Part shown: positions 7,555 to 17,663 of the stretch, piece after piece | Numbering within the stretch: the stretch's first letter is position 1 | How the letters are laid out: every line of letters starts with the position of its first letter | Assembly: GCF_002902285.1 (NCBI RefSeq) | Contig: NZ_PPRU01000009.1 | Span: 1 to 48,399 of the forward strand | Length of the DNA stretch: 48,399 bases | Direction: 5' to 3' | Source of the DNA: Staphylococcus simulans | GTDB taxonomy: Bacteria; Bacillota; Bacilli; Staphylococcales; Staphylococcaceae | Notes under the pieces: model-generated | Databases searched by the model: none | What the model saw: the letters and a program-made list of their open reading frames with translations, nothing else | What the model was told of the DNA's origin: nothing | Translations under genes and position numbers: made by a program

Positions 7555-8484
7555 ATGGCTACAAAAAACAATGAGATTTTACGTAAACCGGACTGGTTGA
7601 AGATAAAGCTGAACACGAACGAGAACTATACTGGTCTTAAGAAGATGATGCGTGAGAAGAATTTAAACACTGTTTGCGAAGAAGCAAAGTGTCCGAATAT
7701 ACATGAGTGTTGGGGTGAGCGCCGAACAGCTACATTTATGATTTTAGGTGCAGTATGTACACGTGCTTGCCGCTTCTGTGCAGTTAAAACTGGCTTACCT
7801 AACGAATTAGACTTAGACGAGCCGGAACGTGTAGCAGAGTCAGTAGAAATTATGAACTTAAAACACGTGGTAATCACAGCAGTTGCCCGTGATGATTTAC
7901 GTGATGCAGGTTCAAACGTTTATGCTGAAACAGTAAGAAAAGTAAGAGAACGTAATCCATATACGACAATTGAAATTTTACCATCAGATATGGGTGGCGA
8001 CTATGATGCGCTTGAAACATTAATGGCATCTAAACCAGATATTTTAAACCACAATATCGAAACAGTACGTCGTTTAACTCCGAGAGTTCGTGCGCGTGCA
8101 ACATATGACCGTACTTTAGAATTCTTAAGACGTTCTAAAGAATTACAACCAGATATTCCAACGAAATCAAGTATCATGGTTGGATTAGGCGAAACAATTG
8201 AAGAACTTCATGAAACAATGGATGATTTACGTGCAGCAGATGTAGATATTTTAACAATTGGACAATACTTACAACCTTCACGTAAACACTTGAAAGTTGA
8301 AAAATACTATTCACCATTAGAATTCGGTAAATTACGAAAAGTAGCAATGGAAAAAGGATTCAAACATTGCCAAGCTGGACCATTAGTACGTAGTTCTTAC
8401 CACGCAGATGAGCAAGTTAACGAAGCTGCGAAAGAAAAACAACGTATTGGTGAAGAAAAATTAAACGAATCAACTGAAGCATAA
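7555..8484 (+). CDS. lipA: Lipoyl synthase LipA
   Basis: The 309-residue radical-SAM enzyme inserts two sulfur atoms into octanoyl groups carried on lipoate-dependent proteins (GcvH, E2 subunits), completing lipoic acid synthesis in the cytoplasm. Both iron-sulfur clusters are visible. C41, C46 and C52 in [12 protein letters not shown] bind the auxiliary cluster, and C68, C72 and C75 in CTRACRFC bind the radical-SAM cluster. The C-terminal RSSYHA motif supplies the serine ligand. Length fits the family. AGGAGGG (7537-7543) precedes the ATG by 11 nt. The sacrificial auxiliary cluster needs resupply, which fits the nfu and sufA genes further right. A hairpin follows at 8511-8537. Confidence 0.97.
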   Translation: MATKNNEILRKPDWLKIKLNTNENYTGLKKMMREKNLNTVCEEAKCPNIHECWGERRTATFMILGAVCTRACRFCAVKTGLPNELDLDEPERVAESVEIMNLKHVVITAVARDDLRDAGSNVYAETVRKVRERNPYTTIEILPSDMGGDYDALETLMASKPDILNHNIETVRRLTPRVRARATYDRTLEFLRRSKELQPDIPTKSSIMVGLGETIEELHETMDDLRAADVDILTIGQYLQPSRKHLKVEKYYSPLEFGKLRKVAMEKGFKHCQAGPLVRSSYHADEQVNEAAKEKQRIGEEKLNESTEA

Positions 8485-8510
8485 TTGATAAGTATAGATT
8501 TGAATGGGGA

Positions 8511-8541
8511 AGAAGCGGGCTGAATCAGTCCGCTTCTTTCG
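8511..8541 (+). terminator. Terminator after lipA
   Basis: The stem AGAAGCGG/CCGCTTCT (8511-8518 with 8530-8537) has further pairing inside and a short T stretch (tttcgt). Confidence 0.6.
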
Positions 8542-8658
8542 TCATTCAACTACTGTTATAATGTATAATATAAGTAAATCTTCAAGATTGAAGTCAATAA
8601 TACACGAGACATTGAAACAAGCAAAAATGCTCAAGAATAGAATTGATAGGTGACATAC

Positions 8659-9048
8659 ATGATAAAAGTAGGAGATAAATACTTCGAAATGATCGAACAA
8701 TATCGTGATTGTTTCGATGAAGAACAATTTGCGAACCGTTATTCAGAAATACTAGATAAATATGATTTTGTAGTCGGTGACTTCGGCTATGAACAATTAA
8801 GACTCAAAGGTTTTTACAAAGACTCTAATAAAAAAGTAGAAATCAGTAAACGCTTTGCGACGATTCAAGATTACTTACTAGAATACTGCAACTTCGGTTG
8901 TGCTTATTTTATTTTACGTCGCATTCCTGAACGTGAACTGAAAAAACTGCGTGCACAAGAAGAAATAGAAGCCGATGCATCAGATAAATTACATGATGTT
9001 AAAATTGCGCCAAGTTTACCTTCTGACCAAAAACAAAAGGACAGCTGA
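8659..9048 (+). CDS. YutD-like (DUF1027) protein
   Basis: The 129-residue protein matches the YutD/DUF1027 family: KVGDKYFEMIEQYRDCFDEE at the N-terminus, then FVVGDFGYEQLRLKGFY and the C-terminal core YCNFGCAYFILRRIP. The function is unknown. It is small, charged and cytoplasmic. I chose the ATG at 8659 over an in-frame GTG at 8650 because AGGTGA at 8648-8653 gives proper spacing only for the ATG. The order lipA-yutD is conserved with Bacillus. The last codons and the stop lie inside the terminator stem at 9035-9065. Confidence 0.85.
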   Translation: MIKVGDKYFEMIEQYRDCFDEEQFANRYSEILDKYDFVVGDFGYEQLRLKGFYKDSNKKVEISKRFATIQDYLLEYCNFGCAYFILRRIPERELKKLRAQEEIEADASDKLHDVKIAPSLPSDQKQKDS

Positions 9049-9066
9049 TCGATAGCTGTCCTTTTT
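9035..9066 (+). terminator. Terminator overlapping the YutD stop codon
   Basis: A perfect 12-bp stem (9035-9046 with 9054-9065) is followed by T. The TGA stop of the preceding gene (9046-9048) starts at the end of the left arm, so the stem codes for the final residues. Confidence 0.8.
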
Positions 9067-9103
9067 GTTATATCAATTTTAAAGTTGTTATTAGTGTTTA
9101 ATA

Positions 9104-9397
9104 TTAGTACTCTCCACTATCAAATGTGCCACTAGGGATAACATCTTTTAAATATGCTGTCAGTTCTTCTCCCTCTGCTTCACTGACACCTAATGTATAA
9201 GCAATATAACCATCTTCTGCTAAGTCGTCTGGTCCAATAATTCCAAATTTGTTTGTCTGCATGTTAAGTACAAGTACTTTTCCGTAATGACGATTGGTTT
9301 GGAACATCATTAAATCATAACGACTTTCTTCTCCGACCATTCCAACATATTGTACATCAGCTTCTTCGTTATCATCGTATAAAAACATCTCTATCAT
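9104..9397 (-). CDS. DUF3055 family protein
   Basis: The 97-residue acidic protein matches the DUF3055 family: EMFLYDDNEEADVQYVGMVGEESRYDL, then GKVLVLNMQTNKFGIIGPDDLAEDGYIAYTLG. The function is unknown and it has no membrane segment. I chose the ATG at 9395-9397. A longer reading from 9421 would place its own start before the only ribosome binding site (AAAGGAG, about 9409-9415), so that start is wrong. The gene is transcribed against its neighbours and diverges from the HepT-like gene. Confidence 0.8.
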   Translation of the reverse strand: MIEMFLYDDNEEADVQYVGMVGEESRYDLMMFQTNRHYGKVLVLNMQTNKFGIIGPDDLAEDGYIAYTLGVSEAEGEELTAYLKDVIPSGTFDSGEY

Positions 9398-9500
9398 GAT
9401 TTCATTGACTCCTTTGTACATTCTCTTTTCTCAAGTATAAACAGAAATGATTTGTACTGCAAAGATGTGATATGATTGAGGGGATGAGGAGTTGAATAAC

Positions 9501-9935
9501 ATGTATTTTGTTGATAAAGATAAATTGACGTATAAGCTGAATTACTTACAAAAGTTAACAGAAGATTATTCAGAAAATAAAGAGAACCATTATGCATTTG
9601 AAAGAATTGCACAAATGTTGATTGAGTCTTCCGTAGATATTGGAAATATGGTCATTGATGGTTTTGTTTTAAGAGATCCAGGTAATTATAAAGATGTCAT
9701 TGATATTTTAGAATTAGAAGGTGTGATTTCTAAAGAAACACAACAAGGTATCAATCAAACCGTAGATGTACGTAAACGATTTGTACATCAATATGATCAA
9801 TTAGATACAAAAGATTTAATCCCTTTATTTGATGCTTCACTTAAAGACTATGAACGTTTTATTGATGAAGTCATCAATTTCTTAAACAATGAAAATGTAC
9901 CCGTTACAGCATTTGGAAAAGGAGACCAGAAATAA
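9501..9935 (+). CDS. HepT-like (DUF86) protein, orphan
   Basis: The 144-residue, mostly helical protein belongs to the DUF86/HepT family (Bacillus YutE relatives). It carries the nuclease-type motif R-x4-H-x-Y as RKRFVHQY. In toxin-antitoxin modules HepT is the RNase toxin and is controlled by an adjacent MntA nucleotidyltransferase that AMPylates it. No such gene lies here; the next gene is a HAD phosphatase starting at the very next base. GAGGAG (9486-9491) with 9-nt spacing supports the ATG at 9501 over the in-frame TTG at 9492, which abuts the box. The role is unknown, and the orphan state suggests a housekeeping function or loss of toxicity. Confidence 0.8.
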   Translation: MYFVDKDKLTYKLNYLQKLTEDYSENKENHYAFERIAQMLIESSVDIGNMVIDGFVLRDPGNYKDVIDILELEGVISKETQQGINQTVDVRKRFVHQYDQLDTKDLIPLFDASLKDYERFIDEVINFLNNENVPVTAFGKGDQK

Positions 9936-10715
9936 ATGAAACAATACAAAGGTTATCTGATTGACTTAGATGGCACAATGTATAAAGGCGCTGATGAAAT
10001 TGACGGCGCTAAGCAATTCATTGATTATTTAAACCAACACGACATTCCACATTTGTATGTGACAAACAATTCTACTAAAGTGCCAGAAGATGTTGTGAAG
10101 AAATTAGCTGGATTCGGCATTGAAGCGAAACCAGAAGAAGTAGTTACATCTGCTTTAGCAACAGCACATTATATTAAACAAGAAAATGCGCAAGCTTCCA
10201 TTTATGTCATCGGTGAAGGCGGACTTCGTCAAGCATTATTAAATCAAGGTTTAACATTGATTGATGACACACATGTGGATTATGTCGTAGTCGGTTTAGA
10301 TACTAAAGTCGATTATGATAAATTCTCACAAGGTACACTCGGTGTGCGTAATGGTGCGAAGTTTATTTCGACAAACCAAGATATATCTATTCCGAATGAA
10401 CGTGGTTTCTTACCAGGTAATGGCGCAATCACAAGTGTGATTACAACATCTACTAAAGTACAACCGACGTTTATCGGTAAACCCCAGCCGATTATTATGG
10501 ATATGGCAATGGATGTTATTAATTTGCCGAAAGAAGAAGTCGCAATGGTCGGCGATTTATATGAAACTGACATTATGTCAGGTATCAACGCAGGCATTGA
10601 TACGATTCATGTACAAACAGGTGTAACAAGTAAGGAAGAATTAGCAGAAAAAGATCAACAACCAACTTACACATTCAAAGATTTGAATGAGGTAATCAAA
10701 GACTTAGAAGGGTAG
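9936..10715 (+). CDS. NagD-type HAD phosphatase (YutF-like)
   Basis: The 259-residue HAD-superfamily IIA hydrolase has motif I in DLDGTMYKG (nucleophile D10, acid/base D12), motif II in LYVTNNST, a motif III lysine in FIGKPQP, and motif IV in [10 protein letters not shown]. Relatives dephosphorylate sugar phosphates or nucleotides in the cytoplasm, with broad substrate ranges. The ATG follows directly on the stop codon of the HepT-like gene, and AAAGGAGA (9918-9925) lies within the end of that gene, so translation of the two is probably coupled. The next gene starts 8 nt after the stop. Confidence 0.9.
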   Translation: MKQYKGYLIDLDGTMYKGADEIDGAKQFIDYLNQHDIPHLYVTNNSTKVPEDVVKKLAGFGIEAKPEEVVTSALATAHYIKQENAQASIYVIGEGGLRQALLNQGLTLIDDTHVDYVVVGLDTKVDYDKFSQGTLGVRNGAKFISTNQDISIPNERGFLPGNGAITSVITTSTKVQPTFIGKPQPIIMDMAMDVINLPKEEVAMVGDLYETDIMSGINAGIDTIHVQTGVTSKEELAEKDQQPTYTFKDLNEVIKDLEG

Positions 10716-10723
10716 GTGTTACG

Positions 10724-11689
10724 ATGACCAAAGTGTTAGTGACACGTAAAGTACCAGATAAATTTATTCAACAATTAGAAGAATTTGCGGATGTGAAAAT
10801 GTGGGATGAAGAATTCGTTCCGATGCCGCGCGAAAAATTCTTAGAAGAAATCAAAGATGCAGAAGCAGCATTTATCACGCTAAGTGAAAGAATTGATGAA
10901 GAAACATTAGAAGCGGCACCTAATTTAAAAATCGTTGCGAACATGGCTGTTGGCTATGACAACATCAATATTGCTTTAGCAGAAGAACATGGTGTAACCG
11001 TAACGAACACACCAGGTGTCTTAACTGAAACAACAGCAGAGCTTGGCTTCACATTAATGCTTGCGACAGCACGCAGAATCGTAGAAGCAGCAAAGTATAT
11101 TAAAGATGATGAATGGAAAAGCTGGGGACCTTACTTGCTTGCAGGTAAAGATGTCCATGGTTCCAATGTAGGTATCTTCGGTATGGGTGATATCGGTAAA
11201 GCCTTTGCACGTCGCTTAAAAGGTTTTGAAGCGAACGTCATGTATCATAACCGCAGTCGTCACCGTAGAGCTGAAAAAGAATTGGGTGTACTCTATGTCT
11301 CATTTGATGAACTGTTAGAAAACAGTGATTTTGTCGTATGTACAGCACCTTTAACAGAGGAAACAAAAGATAAATTTAATGCGGCAGCCTTTAAGAAAAT
11401 GCGTAATGATGCAATATTTATCAATATCGGCCGTGGTGCAACGGTTGTTGAAGATGACTTGCTGCAAGCATTAAAAGAGGGTGAAATCGGCGGTGCAGGT
11501 TTAGATGTATTCAGAGAAGAACCAATCCGTGCAGATCATCCGTTATTACAATTACCAAACGTTACTGCTTTACCGCACATTGGTAGTGCGTCAGTTGTAA
11601 CGCGTGATAGAATGATTCAACTTTCTATTAATAATGTGAAATCAGTACTGCAAGGCCAACCGGCTATTACACCAGTTACTGATAAATAA
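10724..11689 (+). CDS. D-2-hydroxyacid dehydrogenase (glyoxylate/hydroxypyruvate reductase-like)
   Basis: The 321-residue NAD(P)-dependent enzyme has the Rossmann motif GMGDIGKAFARRLKGF in the middle. The substrate-domain segment NMAVGYDNINI and the catalytic signatures INIGRGATVVEDDLLQAL, GLDVFREEP and LPHIGSAS are present, supplying the Arg, Glu and His of the family. The closest functional group is glyoxylate/hydroxypyruvate or related 2-ketoacid reductases; 3-phosphoglycerate dehydrogenase is less likely because there is no C-terminal ACT domain. It ends the HepT-NagD-dehydrogenase unit and is followed by a terminator. Confidence 0.88.
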   Translation: MTKVLVTRKVPDKFIQQLEEFADVKMWDEEFVPMPREKFLEEIKDAEAAFITLSERIDEETLEAAPNLKIVANMAVGYDNINIALAEEHGVTVTNTPGVLTETTAELGFTLMLATARRIVEAAKYIKDDEWKSWGPYLLAGKDVHGSNVGIFGMGDIGKAFARRLKGFEANVMYHNRSRHRRAEKELGVLYVSFDELLENSDFVVCTAPLTEETKDKFNAAAFKKMRNDAIFINIGRGATVVEDDLLQALKEGEIGGAGLDVFREEPIRADHPLLQLPNVTALPHIGSASVVTRDRMIQLSINNVKSVLQGQPAITPVTDK

Positions 11690-11702
11690 TAAACAGAAAA
11701 AG

Positions 11703-11744
11703 AATGCAGTGTACATACGAACAGTGTGTATCACTGCATTTTTC
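11703..11744 (+). terminator. Terminator after the dehydrogenase gene
   Basis: The stem AATGCAGTG/CACTGCATT (11703-11711 with 11732-11740) extends inward with TACATAC/GTGTGTA past a one-base bulge. TTT follows. Confidence 0.75.
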
Positions 11745-11992
11745 TTATTTTACATTTTAATTTTGTGATAGGGCTGAGGGCGGATGTGACAAGCAAATAA
11801 AAAGCATTACAATTCTGTTAGGGTGGAAAGGATTGTATTTCCAACTGAAGAGAAGTAAACTGTAAATGCTAAAATATTAGTGCATTTAATAGATATAAAA
11901 CCGGCTGATAGCGCATTGGTACAGAACACCAAACTTGGTCTGTATTAATTATGAACAAATGAAAAAGATTGTATGGTTTTTCCAATATACAA
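11745..11992. other. Intergenic region upstream of the dlt promoter
   Basis: I see no gene in this 250-nt stretch. A modest imperfect hairpin lies around 11919-11942 (acagaacaccaa...ggtctgt). The region is where regulators of dlt such as GraR would be expected to bind, but I cannot point to a site. Confidence 0.4.
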
Positions 11993-12021
11993 TTGAAAAT
12001 ACATGAGAAAAAGATTATAAT
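11993..12021 (+). promoter_or_regulatory. dlt operon promoter
   Basis: TTGAAA (11993-11998), 17-nt spacer, perfect TATAAT (12016-12021). It lies about 90 nt before dltX with no other promoter-like sequence in between. In S. aureus the dlt operon responds to GraRS and ArlRS; that control is established knowledge, not visible here. Confidence 0.7.
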
Positions 12022-12114
12022 GAATTATAATTTTGTTGAATTGGAGAAGACATTCAGCAGGAAGCATTGAGTCGCAAAAAAGAGAAAAAGATGACCGAGA
12101 TAGAGGGGTGTAAG

Positions 12115-12267
12115 ATGAAATCCAAAGAACAAAATACTACTTCAGAAACATTTAACAAATTAAAACCATATTTATTGACTGCTCTTTATTTAGCGATATT
12201 TATTACATTGTATTTGATATATGGCTCAGGAGACACACACAATAACTTTATATACAATGAATTCTAA
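12115..12267 (+). CDS. dltX: DltX, small teichoic acid D-alanylation protein
   Basis: The 50-residue protein has one membrane segment (about residues 21-38, YLLTALYLAIFITLYLIY). Its conserved C-terminus, ending in NNFIYNEF, is the part of DltX that matters functionally and lies on the outer side of the membrane. DltX works with DltB and DltD in passing D-alanine to teichoic acids. I chose the ATG at 12115, with GAGGGG at 12102-12107, over an upstream in-frame TTG-led extension from 12067 that has no ribosome binding site. dltA starts 16 nt after the stop. Confidence 0.93.
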   Translation: MKSKEQNTTSETFNKLKPYLLTALYLAIFITLYLIYGSGDTHNNFIYNEF

Positions 12268-12283
12268 TTAAAGGAGTATAGTT

Positions 12284-13738
12284 ATGACAGATATTATTAG
12301 TGTATTACGACATTTCGCAGATAAACAACCGGATACAGTGGCGGTAAGACACATCGATGATACTTTAACGTATCAACAATTAGATGAGAAATCTGACCAA
12401 TTGGCTTCTCTTATCGAAGAGAGTCAAAAACCAGTTGTGTTATATGGCCATATGTCACCTTATATGATCGTAGGGATGATGGCTGGTATTAAAGCAGGAT
12501 GCGGTTATGTACCGATTGATACTTCAGTACCTGAAGATCGTACGGCAATGATTATTGAAAAAACACAACCTGAATTTATTTTTGATGTATCAGAACAAGT
12601 ATTAACTTTTGAACATGGCAAAGTCTTAACTGTCGAAGCTTTAGAAACAGCTTCAAATGCTTCATTTGAACCACGTATGCAAGCTGAAGATGTGGTTTAT
12701 ACAATCTTCACTTCAGGTTCAACAGGCGAACCTAAAGGTGTTCAAATTGAATATGCAAGCTTAACTGAATTTGCGACATGGATGAAAGATTTGAATCAAT
12801 TCGGTGAAAATCTTGAGTGGTTGAACCAAGCACCATTTTCATTCGACTTATCAGTGATGGCAATTTATCCATGTTTAGTTACTGGTGGTACATTGAATTT
12901 AGTAGATAAAGACATGATTAAAAAGCCTAAATTGCTGAATGATATGTTACAAGCGACTCCAATCAATGTTTGGGTTTCAACACCTTCATTTATTGAAATG
13001 TGCTTATTATTGCCAACATTAGATGAAAAACAATATCCAAGCTTGAAAGAGTTCTTCTTCTGTGGAGAAATTCTGCCGCATCGTACTGCACAAGCGTTGC
13101 TTACACGCTTCCCATCTGCAGTAGTCTATAATACGTATGGTCCGACAGAAGCTACTGTAGCGGTTACTAGTGTACAGATTACACAAGAAATTTTGGAACG
13201 TTTCAATCCGCTTCCAGTCGGCCAAGCACGCCCTGGCACAACACTTTCTACAACAGAGGAAGGTGAATTGCTGATTGCAGGCAACAGTGTCAGCGCAGGT
13301 TATTTAAAAAATGAAGAAAAATCTAAAGAAGTCTTCAGTAACGTCGATGGCGTACGTGTCTATCGTTCAGGAGACAAAGCAAAATTTGAAGATGATCAAT
13401 GGTTCATCCAAGGACGTATCGATTTCCAAATCAAAATGAATGGTTATCGTATGGAACTTGAAGAAATCGAAGCATTGTTGAGACAGTCAGATTTAGTGAG
13501 AGAAGCGGTAGTCGTACCGATTTATAAAAACGGCAAAGTCGTTCAATTAATCGGCGCAGTCGTACCGACACAAACAGTGGAAGACAATGCGCAGTATTCG
13601 CATGATCTTAAACAACAATTGAAATCCAGCTTACCCGAATACATGATTCCAAGAAAATTTGTATGGATGGATCAATTACCATTAACAAACAACGGTAAAT
13701 TAGACCGTAAACAAATCGCTGAGGAATTGAATTCATGA
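12284..13738 (+). CDS. dltA: D-alanine--D-alanyl carrier protein ligase DltA
   Basis: The 484-residue cytoplasmic adenylating enzyme activates D-alanine with ATP and loads it on the phosphopantetheine arm of DltC. The adenylation-domain signatures are present: the P-loop-like [11 protein letters not shown] near residues 142-152, [20 protein letters not shown] and the hinge [19 protein letters not shown]. The C-terminal catalytic lysine K472 is in NNGKLDRK. Length is normal for DltA. AAAGGAG precedes the ATG. The stop overlaps the start of dltB by four bases (ATGA), so the two are translationally coupled. Confidence 0.98.
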   Translation: MTDIISVLRHFADKQPDTVAVRHIDDTLTYQQLDEKSDQLASLIEESQKPVVLYGHMSPYMIVGMMAGIKAGCGYVPIDTSVPEDRTAMIIEKTQPEFIFDVSEQVLTFEHGKVLTVEALETASNASFEPRMQAEDVVYTIFTSGSTGEPKGVQIEYASLTEFATWMKDLNQFGENLEWLNQAPFSFDLSVMAIYPCLVTGGTLNLVDKDMIKKPKLLNDMLQATPINVWVSTPSFIEMCLLLPTLDEKQYPSLKEFFFCGEILPHRTAQALLTRFPSAVVYNTYGPTEATVAVTSVQITQEILERFNPLPVGQARPGTTLSTTEEGELLIAGNSVSAGYLKNEEKSKEVFSNVDGVRVYRSGDKAKFEDDQWFIQGRIDFQIKMNGYRMELEEIEALLRQSDLVREAVVVPIYKNGKVVQLIGAVVPTQTVEDNAQYSHDLKQQLKSSLPEYMIPRKFVWMDQLPLTNNGKLDRKQIAEELNS

Positions 13739-14949
13739 TTCCTTATGGTACGTTTAGTTTCTTCCTGATTGCATTTATTATTCTTATACCTGTTATTATC
13801 TTAGGTTTCTTAGGTAAGCGAAGCTATATTTATAATGGTATCAGTACAGCAATCATGGTTGTGATTATCTTTTCTTCCGATAAGTTGAACTTGTTCGGGC
13901 AGAAATATTTAAGTATCCAACTGATTAGCTTTATAATATATGTGGTTTGGCAAGCACTTTTAATTATGTGGTATTACCATTCGCGACCTAAGAAGAATAC
14001 TTTCTTAAAATTCTTTATCGTGATGGCATTATCAATTTTGCCGTTAGCCATTGTTAAAGTATTGACAAGTACATGGCTCGGTGGTCAGCAAATTCAATTC
14101 CACGAACACAAATTAATCCAATTTGTCGGCTTTTTAGGTATTTCTTATGTTACCTTTAAAAGTGTACAGTTGATTATGGAAATTCGTGACGGTTCTATTA
14201 AAGAAATTAAGTGGGGGAAAGTTTTCCAATTCATTTCATTCTTCCCGACGATTTCATCTGGACCGATTGACCGCTATAAACGATTTGTAAAAGATGATAA
14301 AAAAGTACCGACTAAAGATGAATACCGTGGTTTAATCTTAAAAGCAGTGCATATGATTATGCTAGGGTTCTTATATAAATATATTATCGCGTATTTTGTG
14401 AATCAATACGGTGTGATGCCGTTGCAATTGCACTTACATGGTTTCACAAACTATTGGTTATATATGTATGCTTACAGCATGTATTTATTCTTTGATTTCG
14501 CAGGTTACAGTTTGTTCGCAATTGCGTTTAGTTACATTTACGGTATCAAAACACCTCCAAACTTTAACCAGCCGTTTAAAGCGAAGAATATTAAAGACTT
14601 CTGGAACAGATGGCATATGACGTTATCATTCTGGTTCCGTGATTGTATTTATATGAGATCGCTCTTCTACATGTCTAAAAAGAAATTATTAAAGAGTCAA
14701 TTCGCAATGTCGAATGTCGCGTTCTTTATCAACTTCTTTATCATGGGTATCTGGCATGGCATCGAAATTTATTACATTGTTTATGGTTTATACCATGCGG
14801 CAGGCTTTATTGGTTATGGTTATTATGAACGTTGGCGTAAGACACATCCGCCTCGCTTTAATAACAAGTTCACAACAGCACTCAGTGTTATTATCACATT
14901 CCACTTTGTCACTTTCGGATTCTTAATCTTTTCAGGTAAATTGATTTAA
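13735..14949 (+). CDS. dltB: DltB, membrane-bound O-acyltransferase for D-alanine export
   Basis: The 404-residue MBOAT-family protein has about 11 hydrophobic segments and transfers D-alanine from DltC across the membrane toward DltD and teichoic acids. Conserved histidines are seen at H294 in WNRWHMTLS and H341 in MGIWHGIE, the latter being the MBOAT catalytic histidine. The segment [13 protein letters not shown] is also typical. The start overlaps the dltA stop by four bases. Confidence 0.97.
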   Translation: MIPYGTFSFFLIAFIILIPVIILGFLGKRSYIYNGISTAIMVVIIFSSDKLNLFGQKYLSIQLISFIIYVVWQALLIMWYYHSRPKKNTFLKFFIVMALSILPLAIVKVLTSTWLGGQQIQFHEHKLIQFVGFLGISYVTFKSVQLIMEIRDGSIKEIKWGKVFQFISFFPTISSGPIDRYKRFVKDDKKVPTKDEYRGLILKAVHMIMLGFLYKYIIAYFVNQYGVMPLQLHLHGFTNYWLYMYAYSMYLFFDFAGYSLFAIAFSYIYGIKTPPNFNQPFKAKNIKDFWNRWHMTLSFWFRDCIYMRSLFYMSKKKLLKSQFAMSNVAFFINFFIMGIWHGIEIYYIVYGLYHAAGFIGYGYYERWRKTHPPRFNNKFTTALSVIITFHFVTFGFLIFSGKLI

Positions 14950-14952
14950 TAA

Positions 14953-16358
<1,406 letters not shown>

Positions 16359-16364
16359 TGAATC

Positions 16365-16402
16365 AAAACGCAAATGGTATGTGAATATCATTTGCGTTTT
16401 TT
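16365..16402 (+). terminator. Terminator of the dlt operon
   Basis: A perfect 12-bp stem, AAAACGCAAATG with its complement (16365-16376 and 16389-16400), is followed by TT. Confidence 0.88.
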
Positions 16403-16458
16403 AGTTTGTTAAAAATGTTGAAATTGATTGTTAAATGTGAAAAATATTGGAAAATGAG

Positions 16459-16489
16459 TTGACCTTCACGTTACGTCAACCCTTAATGT
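16459..16489 (+). promoter_or_regulatory. MerR-type promoter/operator with 19-bp spacer
   Basis: TTGACC (16459-16464), a 19-nt spacer (16465-16483) and a -10-like TAATGT (16484-16489). The over-long spacer holds a dyad, GTTGAC (16458-16463) facing GTCAAC (16475-16480), with ACGTTACGT at its centre. That is the layout of promoters activated by DNA-twisting MerR regulators such as TipA, BmrR and Mta. It directly precedes the MerR gene, so autoregulation is likely. Confidence 0.75.
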
Positions 16490-16510
16490 AAGTATCAGGA
16501 GGTGAAAAAC

Positions 16511-17266
16511 ATGCAGTATACAGTAAGTGAGCTGTCTGAATTAACAGGACTAAGCAAACGGACGTTACGGTATTATGACGATATTGGTTTGTTTAAAGCA
16601 CGTAGAATAAAAGAGAATGACTACCGTGTGTATCAATCAGAGGATTTAGATACATTGTCTATAATCATGTTGCTACGTCGACTAGACTTTCCGTTATCGA
16701 AGATTCAACAAGTATTAGCACAAAATACAAATACACAACAGCTTTTAGCAGAACAAAAGAGACAGTTATTGGAGAAACAACAGAAAATTCAATCTTTAAT
16801 TCAGTGGACTAATAAAATAGAACAGGAGGAAGTTATGATGCCAGATAAAGAAAAGTTTGAAGTGTTTAAACAAAAGAAAATAACCGAAAATCGTGAACAA
16901 TACGGTGAAGAAGTGATCGAACGTTATGGTGAGGAAGCGTTAGGTAAGGCAGAGCATCACTTGAGTCATCTTTCAGAATTAGAATATGAACAAGCACAAC
17001 AGCAAGAACAAATTATCAAAGAAAAACTAAATCAATTATTAGAACATAATCAAATTGATGTACAAGGTTCAGATGCTGAAGCGGTATTTAACGCACATCG
17101 TCAATGGTTGAAATTGATGAGTGGCCAATATAGTGAAGGTTATCATCAAGCTATGGCTGAGCTTTATATAACAGATGATAGATTCAAAAAATATTATGAT
17201 GATTTAGTAGGTAAACAAGACGCAGCAGAATGCCTAAGTCAGATTATTAAAGCTTATACAAAATAA
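16511..17266 (+). CDS. MerR-family regulator with TipAS drug-sensing domain
   Basis: The 251-residue protein has an N-terminal MerR winged helix (YTVSELSELTGLSKRTLRYYDDIGLF), a coiled coil with many Gln and Lys (about 75-110), and a C-terminal TipAS domain (about 115-250, ending EGYHQAMAELYITDDRFKKYYDDLVG). TipAS domains bind thiopeptide or other hydrophobic compounds and trigger activation. I chose the ATG at 16511, since AGGAGGTG (16498-16505) gives six-base spacing; an in-frame GTG at 16502 overlaps the box. No efflux or resistance gene is adjacent, so target genes lie elsewhere or only the regulator gene itself is controlled. Confidence 0.9.
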   Translation: MQYTVSELSELTGLSKRTLRYYDDIGLFKARRIKENDYRVYQSEDLDTLSIIMLLRRLDFPLSKIQQVLAQNTNTQQLLAEQKRQLLEKQQKIQSLIQWTNKIEQEEVMMPDKEKFEVFKQKKITENREQYGEEVIERYGEEALGKAEHHLSHLSELEYEQAQQQEQIIKEKLNQLLEHNQIDVQGSDAEAVFNAHRQWLKLMSGQYSEGYHQAMAELYITDDRFKKYYDDLVGKQDAAECLSQIIKAYTK

Positions 17267-17298
17267 AAAAGAAGCACAGCTGTTAAAACAGACTGTGC
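17267..17298 (-). terminator. Terminator for nfu (minus strand)
   Basis: The stem GCACAG/CTGTGC (17274-17279 with 17293-17298) has an inner CTG-TTAAAA-CAG hairpin. Read on the minus strand it is followed by a T-rich run (ttctttttt), so it mainly serves nfu; the plus-strand tail is poor. Confidence 0.65.
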
Positions 17299-17328
17299 CT
17301 ATCTCGTCATGCGATTTATTTAAGTTGA

Positions 17329-17571
17329 TTAGAAGACTTGTTCTACTTCAACTACACCAGGTACTTCTTCAAGCAATGCGCGCTCGATACCTGCTTTTAA
17401 TGTGATTGTAGAACTTGGGCATGTGTTGCATGCACCGTGTAATTGTAATTTAACAATACCGTCTTCCACATCGATTAATGTACAATCTCCGCCATCTCTT
17501 AATAAGAATGGACGTAAACGCTCGATTACTACTGCGACTTGATCAAACATTGTTGTATTTTCAGTTGGCAT
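17329..17571 (-). CDS. nfu: Nfu iron-sulfur cluster carrier
   Basis: The 80-residue NifU C-terminal-domain protein carries the conserved cluster-binding pair C48 and C51 in [18 protein letters not shown]. It receives Fe-S clusters from the Suf scaffold and delivers them to apo-proteins such as aconitase. The ATG at 17569-17571 follows AAGGAGAT at proper spacing; an upstream in-frame ATG at 17589 comes before that box and is rejected. The gene diverges from yuzD. LipA in this window is a plausible client, by inference. Confidence 0.94.
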   Translation of the reverse strand: MPTENTTMFDQVAVVIERLRPFLLRDGGDCTLIDVEDGIVKLQLHGACNTCPSSTITLKAGIERALLEEVPGVVEVEQVF

Positions 17572-17663
17572 GGATATATCTCCTTCCAAGTATATAATTT
17601 CATATTTTGCTTGTTTATTTATTATAATAGACTTAGAGAAAAAAATCTATGGAGGGGAACCAA

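Noticed and set aside
9394..9612. 72-codon minus-strand frame between the DUF3055 and HepT-like genes
   Set aside because: It overlaps the HepT-like gene on the opposite strand and has no start signals.
11745..11992. Possible riboswitch or T-box upstream of dlt because of a gggtgg-like stretch
   Set aside because: It lies upstream of the dlt promoter, not in the transcript, and lacks the T-box core.
12067..12114. N-terminal extension of DltX from an upstream start
   Set aside because: There is no ribosome binding site for it, while GAGGGG fits the ATG at 12115 and gives the usual 50-residue DltX.
14438..14926. Open frames of 60-70 codons in another frame within dltB
   Set aside because: They lie wholly inside the well-supported dltB frame and have no ribosome binding site.
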